This document shows positions 58,649 through 64,000 of a stretch of 64,000 nt of DNA, piece by piece (the first letter of the stretch is position 1; every line of letters starts with the position of its first letter). The translations under genes and the position numbers were made by a program. This stretch comes from Altererythrobacter sp. GTDB taxonomy: Bacteria > Pseudomonadota > Alphaproteobacteria > Sphingomonadales > Sphingomonadaceae. The DNA lies in the NCBI GenBank assembly GCA_016793865.1, contig JAEULJ010000001.1:372001-436000 (forward strand). The letters are read 5' to 3'. The notes under the pieces are model-generated. The model was not told the DNA's origin, made no database searches, and saw only the letters and a list, made by a program, of their open reading frames with translations.

Positions 58649-60538
58649 CTATCCCATGCGTTTGAGCAGCCAGGGGAAACGCCCCCCGCCGCGCGATGCC
58701 AGCCCTTCGATCACCAGCTGCTGGGTGCCATGCGGGCGGCCTTCACCATCGACCCACAGGCTTTCCTCGAGCACCAGCTCGGCTGCGGCGATATCGCCAC
58801 CGAGGCGCATTTGCCAGTAGGAGCCGTCAGGCAGCGCGAGACCCGCGCCGCGCCGATCCGCCGAAAGCCCCGCCTCCACGCCAGCGCCGAGGTGAAAGCG
58901 GATCGCGAAGCCCACCTTGCCGCGCTTGCCGCGCTTGCCCGCAGGCTCGAGCACATCCTCGCCCCGCAATTCCTCCCCGTCCGCGCTCAGCATCAGCGTG
59001 CGGCGATGAAGCAGGGCGTAGCGCGCGGCATAGCCATCGTGGCTGGCTTCCAGCCGCACGGCGCGACTGGCGCGACCGTCTGCATCCCGTGCGGGTGCGG
59101 AACGGACGGTGTCCACGGCCTCGACACCCTTGCCGATCTGGCCGCCCAGCAGGATCGCCGTCGAATTCGCATCGTCGAGCACGAGGGTCGAATGCGCGGA
59201 GGTGCCGCGCAGCCCCTGTTCGATCCGCGCCGGCGTGGCGCCGCCGGCCAGCTCCGCCCCACCGCAATTGACCACGATCCGGCTCTGTCCGTGACTCAGT
59301 TCGAAGGCGAGCGTGGAGGCACAGCCGAAGCGCGCATCGCGCGGGCGCGGCGGCGGCGCGGCGTCGAACTGGAGCACGCTCTTGCCCGCGGCGGCGACCT
59401 GATAGCCCCAGTGGCGAGTCTCGCGCGCGGGGCGCGTCCGCACACCGCTCGCTTCCAGCAGCCGCGCCAGGGCATGGGCCGAAGTGGCCCCCGCGCCCTG
59501 CCAGGAGCCGAGGCCACCGTCCCCGTGTCTCAGTGCCAGCAGCGGCGGCACCAGCAGCTCCAGCAGCACACGCAACGCGGGCGGCGGGATGCGTCCGACA
59601 GCGGCATAGCAGGCCTCGAGATCGACGATCATGGCGATCGCCTGCATCTGCGCCAGCGGGCTGCGCGACAGGACGCCGCCTTCCTCGCTCACCATCTCGC
59701 CAAGCGCCCGCAGCAGCCCCGCCTCGCCAAAGACCCGGCGCGGCCGGCCATCGGGAAGCAGCAGCCCAGCCGCCGCGATCGCCGCCCAGCCGTGGGCCGC
59801 CCCGAGCCGGTCGGTTTCCTTGCCGACATTGCGGTCGAGCCAGCGGGCCGTCCCCTCGATGGCACGCAGCATCCGCGGCCGCATCGCAGGATCCTCTCCT
59901 GACAGCACCAGCGGCGCGTGGACGAGCCAGGCAAGCATCCGCTGGGCGGCGCGCTCGACATTCCAGGCCGGGCCGGCGGCCTTGCCGCGCAGCACCTCGC
60001 CATTGGCATCGAGCCAGCGCGCGCACAGCGCCTCCGCGATCGGTGCGGTGGATTCGCGCTGGCCGGCGGCGGCCAGGTCGCGCAGCCACGAAAACCCGTG
60101 GAGCAGCTTCTGCTGGGGTCTGGGCAGATGCGCGGTCGGCGCGAAATCCGCGTCGGCCAAGGGCAGCCTCAGCCCCTCGATCAGGAAATAGCCGGCGCGG
60201 ATCGCCTTGCCGCGTGAACGATCGCCGGCGAACGGGCTGGCGACGGTGGCCAGCAGCCGCAGCTTCGCCGGCTTGCGAAGCGGGGCGGAAAGCATCGCGC
60301 CGGGGATTCCCAGGCGATAGGCCCAGGCCAGCGCGGCATCGAAGGGCTTCTCGTTGCGGGCGAAGTCGGCCGGGACCAGCGCACGCGCGCTGCCCAGCGG
60401 CTCCACGGTCTCGTCTTCGTATCTTGCCTCCGCAACGGCGCGGATCAGCGGCTCCTTTCCACGCGGCAGCGGCAGCGCCGGCTGCGAAGGCATCGGATCG
60501 AGCGCGGCGTGATCGCGGATCAGCGGCTCCGGCTTCAT
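58649..60538 (-). CDS. Heparinase II/III family protein
   Basis: This 629-residue protein has an all-alpha toroid in its N-terminal 330 residues ([33 protein letters not shown]) and a C-terminal beta-sandwich of Hepar_II_III type ([47 protein letters not shown]). Members are polysaccharide lyases, but this branch has no known substrate and no signal peptide is visible. Its gene lies between rpe (ATGA overlap) and purH, a setting I recall from other sphingomonads, which suggests a housekeeping role such as cell-envelope glycan turnover rather than heparin breakdown. Confidence 0.85.
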   Translation of the reverse strand: MKPEPLIRDHAALDPMPSQPALPLPRGKEPLIRAVAEARYEDETVEPLGSARALVPADFARNEKPFDAALAWAYRLGIPGAMLSAPLRKPAKLRLLATVASPFAGDRSRGKAIRAGYFLIEGLRLPLADADFAPTAHLPRPQQKLLHGFSWLRDLAAAGQRESTAPIAEALCARWLDANGEVLRGKAAGPAWNVERAAQRMLAWLVHAPLVLSGEDPAMRPRMLRAIEGTARWLDRNVGKETDRLGAAHGWAAIAAAGLLLPDGRPRRVFGEAGLLRALGEMVSEEGGVLSRSPLAQMQAIAMIVDLEACYAAVGRIPPPALRVLLELLVPPLLALRHGDGGLGSWQGAGATSAHALARLLEASGVRTRPARETRHWGYQVAAAGKSVLQFDAAPPPRPRDARFGCASTLAFELSHGQSRIVVNCGGAELAGGATPARIEQGLRGTSAHSTLVLDDANSTAILLGGQIGKGVEAVDTVRSAPARDADGRASRAVRLEASHDGYAARYALLHRRTLMLSADGEELRGEDVLEPAGKRGKRGKVGFAIRFHLGAGVEAGLSADRRGAGLALPDGSYWQMRLGGDIAAAELVLEESLWVDGEGRPHGTQQLVIEGLASRGGGRFPWLLKRMG

Positions 60539-61209
60539 CCCGCCGCCGCCTCGCCGGCCTTGAGCGCGGCGATATTGGCGGCGTAGCGGCCCGGCCCGCC
60601 GCGGAAGCTGGCCGATCCGGCGACCAGCACATCGGCCCCGGCGGCCACGCATTGCGGAGCGGTGACCACATCCACGCCGCCATCGACTTCGAGCCGGATG
60701 GCGCGACCGGACTTGTCGATCATCTTGCGCACGGCCTCGACCTTGCGGAGCTGGCTGGAAATGAAGCTCTGCCCACCGAAGCCGGGATTGACGCTCATCA
60801 CCAGCACCAAGTCCACCTCGTCGATCAGATAGTCGAGCATCTTGGCCGGCGTGCCCGGATTGAGCACCACCCCCGCCTGCTTGCCCAGCGCCTTGATCGC
60901 CTGGATCGTGCGGTGGATGTGCGGCCCTGCCTCGGGATGGACGGTGATGATGTCCGCCCCCGCCTCGGCGAAGGATTCGAGGAAGGAATCGACCGGAGAA
61001 ATCATCAGGTGAACATCGAAAGGCTTGGCGCTGTGCGGGCGCAGCGCCTTCACCACCGCCGGGCCGATGGTGATGTTGGGCACGTAATGCCCGTCCATCA
61101 CATCGATATGGATCCAGTCCGCGCCGGCGGCATCGATCGCGCGCACCTCCTCTCCCAGCCGGGCGAAATCGGCCGAGAGGATGGACGGGGCGATCAGCGG
61201 CGGGGCCAT
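60535..61209 (-). CDS. rpe: Ribulose-phosphate 3-epimerase
   Basis: Rpe interconverts ribulose-5-phosphate and xylulose-5-phosphate in the pentose phosphate pathway, using a metal in a TIM barrel. The 224-residue protein has [54 protein letters not shown] and LEVDGGV, with the metal-site His and Asp residues. ATG 61209 is preceded by AGGGA. It heads a run with the heparinase-like gene and purH, which may supply ribose for purine synthesis. Confidence 0.97.
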   Translation of the reverse strand: MAPPLIAPSILSADFARLGEEVRAIDAAGADWIHIDVMDGHYVPNITIGPAVVKALRPHSAKPFDVHLMISPVDSFLESFAEAGADIITVHPEAGPHIHRTIQAIKALGKQAGVVLNPGTPAKMLDYLIDEVDLVLVMSVNPGFGGQSFISSQLRKVEAVRKMIDKSGRAIRLEVDGGVDVVTAPQCVAAGADVLVAGSASFRGGPGRYAANIAALKAGEAAAG

Positions 61210-61322
61210 GAAGAATCCCTGATGGTGGGAAGCCCGGTCGATAGGTCCGCACACGCGCGCGCGCCATGCGGGGGCCGGCGTTTTCCCCCGCCGGGCGGCA
61301 CGAAATGTGCTCGGCGCGGCGC

Positions 61323-62636
61323 CTATTCGGCGGCGGCGGCCCCGGCCGCGAGCATTCCACGCGGGCCGAACACCCTGTTCCACCCTTCTGTGACGGAGGC
61401 TCCCTCCAGCAACTGCTGCAACTGCGGGGCGAGAGGATCGTTCACGTCCCTGCCGCCACGAAGATGATCCAGCCAGCAGCGCATGGCTTCCTCGATCGCC
61501 GGGCTTTCCAGCCCCTGGGCCGATCGGTCCGCAAGGGTGGCCAGCCAGCGCTGCGGGATCTTCTGGCTTCCATCCATCGCGATCTGCGCCAGCCGGTGGC
61601 GCATGGCGGGATTGGCGAAACGCGCGAGAAGGTCGGCGGCGTAGGCGTCGAGATCCTGCCCCTCGCCCGTCGCGATGGTCGGCGCCGCCTCTACCATCAG
61701 GCCGGTCGCCAGGGCGCGCAGGCGCGGATCGGCGATCGCCTGGTGCACGAATTCGTGCCCCGCCGCGAGCCCGCAATAGGCCAGCAGCGAGTGCGCGCCG
61801 TTAAGCATCCGCAGCTTGGCCGCTTCATAAGGCGCGACATCTCGGACGAACTGGACGCCGTGGTCTTCCCAGCGCGGGCGCGGGCCGGCGAAGCTGTCCT
61901 CGATCACCCATTGGCTGAAAGGCTCGGCGAACACCGCACCGGCATCCTCCAGCCCTATCCGTGCGGCGAGCTGCTCTCGATCCCGCTCGGTCGTTGCGGG
62001 AACGATGCGGTCTATCATGGTGTCGGGCACGGTGCATTCCGCATCGAACCACCGCGCAAGTGCGTGGTCGCCCGCCAGCCATTCGCGCATCAACCGGCCC
62101 AGCGCCCGGCCATTGGCGCCGAGGTTGTCGCAGCTTAGCAGCGTGAGCCCCGGTAAGCCGGCATCGCGTCGGCGCGCGAGTCCTTCCGCGAGGAGCGGGT
62201 AGAACCCCGTCGCCGCCGCGGCACGATCGAGCGAACCGTCGGCGGCGCGGCAATAGCCCTTCTCGGTAACGGTGAAGCTGACGATATGGCAGTCGGGCGA
62301 GGCGATGCGGGCGACCACAGCCGCGCTGTCGGCTCCGGCCACCAGCACCTCGCGCACCGCACCGATCAGCCGCGTGGAAGCTCCATCGCCGGAACGCTCG
62401 GTCAGCGTGTAGAGCCCACCCTGCGGGTTGAGTTGTGCCGCCACTTCGGGGGAGCGCAGCGACACCCCGGCGATCATCCACCCCCGCGCGCCCGTCGCCA
62501 GCACCTGATCGGTGTACCAGGCCTGATGCGCGCGGTGAAACGCGCCGATGCCGAAATGAACTATGCCGACGGCCTGGCTGCGGTCGAAATGCGGCTGGGC
62601 CGCATCGGGCGCGAGACGATCCCGCGTTGCCTCCAT
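61323..62636 (-). CDS. uxuB: Mannitol dehydrogenase family oxidoreductase, probably fructuronate reductase
   Basis: This 437-residue NAD-dependent enzyme belongs to the mannitol dehydrogenase family: the Rossmann start [28 protein letters not shown], and the catalytic lysine motif [14 protein letters not shown]. It starts 5 bases after the uxaC stop, so D-fructuronate to D-mannonate reduction (UxuB) is the likely reaction; mannitol 2-dehydrogenase or altronate oxidoreductase are possible alternatives. Together with uxaC it would handle glucuronate or galacturonate. Confidence 0.85.
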   Translation of the reverse strand: MEATRDRLAPDAAQPHFDRSQAVGIVHFGIGAFHRAHQAWYTDQVLATGARGWMIAGVSLRSPEVAAQLNPQGGLYTLTERSGDGASTRLIGAVREVLVAGADSAAVVARIASPDCHIVSFTVTEKGYCRAADGSLDRAAAATGFYPLLAEGLARRRDAGLPGLTLLSCDNLGANGRALGRLMREWLAGDHALARWFDAECTVPDTMIDRIVPATTERDREQLAARIGLEDAGAVFAEPFSQWVIEDSFAGPRPRWEDHGVQFVRDVAPYEAAKLRMLNGAHSLLAYCGLAAGHEFVHQAIADPRLRALATGLMVEAAPTIATGEGQDLDAYAADLLARFANPAMRHRLAQIAMDGSQKIPQRWLATLADRSAQGLESPAIEEAMRCWLDHLRGGRDVNDPLAPQLQQLLEGASVTEGWNRVFGPRGMLAAGAAAAE

Positions 62637-62641
62637 CAGCC

Positions 62642-64000
62642 TCACAGGCGGTAAGCGGCCTTGGCGAGACCGTAAGCGAGGTCGCGCGCCAGCTCCGCCG
62701 CCTCCCAGTCCTCGATCCGGTGTTCGGCGACCAGCTCGGCGAGGAAGCCGCAGTCGACCCGCCGCGCAAGATCGTGACGGGCGGGGATCGAGAGGAAGGC
62801 ACGGGTGTCGTCGTTGAAGCCGACGGTGTTGTAGAAGCCGGCGGTCTCGGTCGTCATCCGGCGGAACCGGCGCATCCCCTCGGGGCTGTCGTGAAACCAC
62901 CACGCCGGGCCGAGCTTGAGCACCGGGTAATGACCGGCCAGCGGTGCGAGCTCGCGCGCATAAGTGCTTTCGTCCAGTGTGAAGAGAATGATCGAGAGGT
63001 CGGCCTCATTGCCGTATCTGCCAAGCAGCGGGCGCAGATTCGCGACATAGTCGGTCCGCATCGGAATATCCGCGCCCTTGTCACGGCCGAAGCGGGTGAA
63101 CAGCAATGCGTTGTGATTGCGGCAACTGCCCGGGTGGATCTGCATCACCAGCCCATCGTCGAGGCTCATTCCGGCCATCTCGGTGAGCATCTGGGCGCGG
63201 AACAGCTCGGCATCTTCGGCCGAGGCGCCCCCGCCCTTCACCCGATCGAACAGCGCCGCGGCGTCCTGCTCGGACAGATCGGCGGTGCGGGGCGTGGGGT
63301 GCCCGTGATCGGTGCTGGTGGCGCCCATGTCCTTGAAGAACGCGCGCCGCTGGCGGTGCGCGGCGAGATAGCCGCGCCAGGACAGGCAATCCTCCCCCGT
63401 CAGATCCGAAAGCGTGGCGAGATTGGCGGCGAAGCCCTCGAATTCGGGATCGACCACGGCATCGGGGCGGTAGGCGGTGATAACCCGCCCGCCCCAGCCG
63501 CTCGCCCGGATCGCCGCGTGATGCTCCAGCGTGTCGAGCGGCCCTTCCGTGGTGGCGATGACTTCGATCCCGAACCGGTCGAACAGCGCGCGGGGGCGGA
63601 ACGCGTCGCTGGCGAGCTTTTCGTTGATGGTGTCGAAATAGTGGTCCGCCGTGCCGCTATCGAGCATGACATCGATGCCGAACGCCTCGGCGAACACCCA
63701 GTCCAGCCAGAACCGCGAGGGCGTGCCCCGAAACAGGTGGTAGTTCTCCGCCAGGATGCGCCACGCCGCGCGTGGATCGAAATCGCGGGCGCCATCCACC
63801 GATGGCACGCCAAGCGCCTCGAGCCGAAAGCCTTGGGAATAGAGCATGCGAAACAGGTAGTGATCGGGCACGAGCAGCAGCTCGGCCGCGTTCTCGAAGG
63901 GTGCGTCGGTCGCCCACCAGCGCGGATCGGTGTGTCCGTGCGGGCTTATGATCGGCAGGCCGGCGACCTCGGCATAAAGCGCGCGGGCAATATCTCGCGC
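62642..64000 (-). CDS. uxaC: Uronate isomerase, 5' end outside window
   Basis: UxaC isomerises D-glucuronate to D-fructuronate and D-galacturonate to D-tagaturonate. The 452 residues visible lack only the first codons, as the family is about 470 long. The frame is open to base 64000. Near the N-terminus is LPIISPHGHTDPRWW with the metal HxH; further on are the HPGSCRNH block and the C-terminal RRVDCGFLAELVAEHRIEDWEA. A shorter start at GTG 63871 would delete the metal site and is wrong. It is co-transcribed with uxuB. Confidence 0.96.
   Translation of the reverse strand, partial: ARDIARALYAEVAGLPIISPHGHTDPRWWATDAPFENAAELLLVPDHYLFRMLYSQGFRLEALGVPSVDGARDFDPRAAWRILAENYHLFRGTPSRFWLDWVFAEAFGIDVMLDSGTADHYFDTINEKLASDAFRPRALFDRFGIEVIATTEGPLDTLEHHAAIRASGWGGRVITAYRPDAVVDPEFEGFAANLATLSDLTGEDCLSWRGYLAAHRQRRAFFKDMGATSTDHGHPTPRTADLSEQDAAALFDRVKGGGASAEDAELFRAQMLTEMAGMSLDDGLVMQIHPGSCRNHNALLFTRFGRDKGADIPMRTDYVANLRPLLGRYGNEADLSIILFTLDESTYARELAPLAGHYPVLKLGPAWWFHDSPEGMRRFRRMTTETAGFYNTVGFNDDTRAFLSIPARHDLARRVDCGFLAELVAEHRIEDWEAAELARDLAYGLAKAAYRL

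Noticed and set aside
62642-63871. uxaC starting at GTG 63871
   Set aside because: The frame is open to base 64000 and the conserved ISPHGHTDP metal site lies upstream of 63871, so the true start is outside the window.

Overview
This 64 kb window looks like ordinary chromosome from a GC-rich alphaproteobacterium, most likely a member of Sphingomonadales (Sphingomonadaceae or Erythrobacteraceae). The lineage call is an inference. It rests on the high GC content, a methionine synthase split into two genes, the ATP12-type F1 assembly chaperone, the split glycine decarboxylase (GcvPA/GcvPB), a heparinase-like gene between rpe and purH, and a TonB-dependent receptor. I see no prophage, insertion sequence, integrase, CRISPR array or plasmid gene. 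Both edges cut genes: clpB lacks its C-terminal half on the left, and uxaC lacks its first few codons on the right.

Layout. 1-5642: clpB with a heat-shock-type promoter, an exported M17 aminopeptidase and a divergent penicillin/AHL-acylase-family enzyme. 5643-8719: an intergenic dispersed repeat (copy A), then a two-domain M16 lipoprotein peptidase. 8782-16871: a small conserved protein, trmL-gatB, a GT14-like glycosyltransferase, then gatC-gatA-acyltransferase and a DUF4153 membrane protein. 17010-21880: membrane-anchored FKBP and rpsU on the minus strand, and a plus-strand operon crcB - pseudouridine synthase - paiB-like - HAD phosphatase - small membrane protein - atp12. 21886-25962: a GFA-family protein and an Mla-type lipid transport operon (mlaE with fused STAS domain, mlaF, mlaD, PqiC-like lipoprotein). 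26095-29896: valS with a low-GC 3' patch, repeat copy B, and queE. 29922-33320: TonB receptor with a divergent TetR regulator.

33327-41282: a GH3-like protein without its catalytic motif, then a one-carbon/methionine operon (ArsR-methyltransferase fusion, metF, metH1, metH2) and a DUF2218 gene behind a Fur-box-like palindrome. 41283-46251: a tandem glycine riboswitch and the complete glycine cleavage operon gcvT-gcvH-gcvPA-gcvPB, interrupted by a palindromic REP-like element. 46301-50430: tRNA-Leu(UAA), ihfB, a YtrA-type GntR regulator, a POT peptide transporter, and the first of two amidohydrolases. 50427-53091: the second amidohydrolase, which lacks metal ligands, an exported FKBP and an NnrU protein. 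53093-58641: dxs, a VOC protein, zur, msrA with a translationally coupled 36-aa membrane peptide, and purH. 58649-64000: heparinase-like protein, rpe, and the hexuronate pair uxaC-uxuB.

The most useful non-routine signals are: two related intergenic repeats ending in a conserved hairpin (5680-5802 and 28991-29125); a sharply bounded low-GC patch inside valS; a terminator between rpsU and the FKBP start that looks like an attenuator; catalytically gutted members of two enzyme families beside otherwise normal genes; a Fur-like palindrome at the DUF2218 promoter; and a recurring promoter form (TTnnnn, 16-18 bases, then [T/C]AGGG[C/T]) before crcB, valS, gcvT and the POT gene. I did not find convincing evidence for a wholly new multi-gene system.
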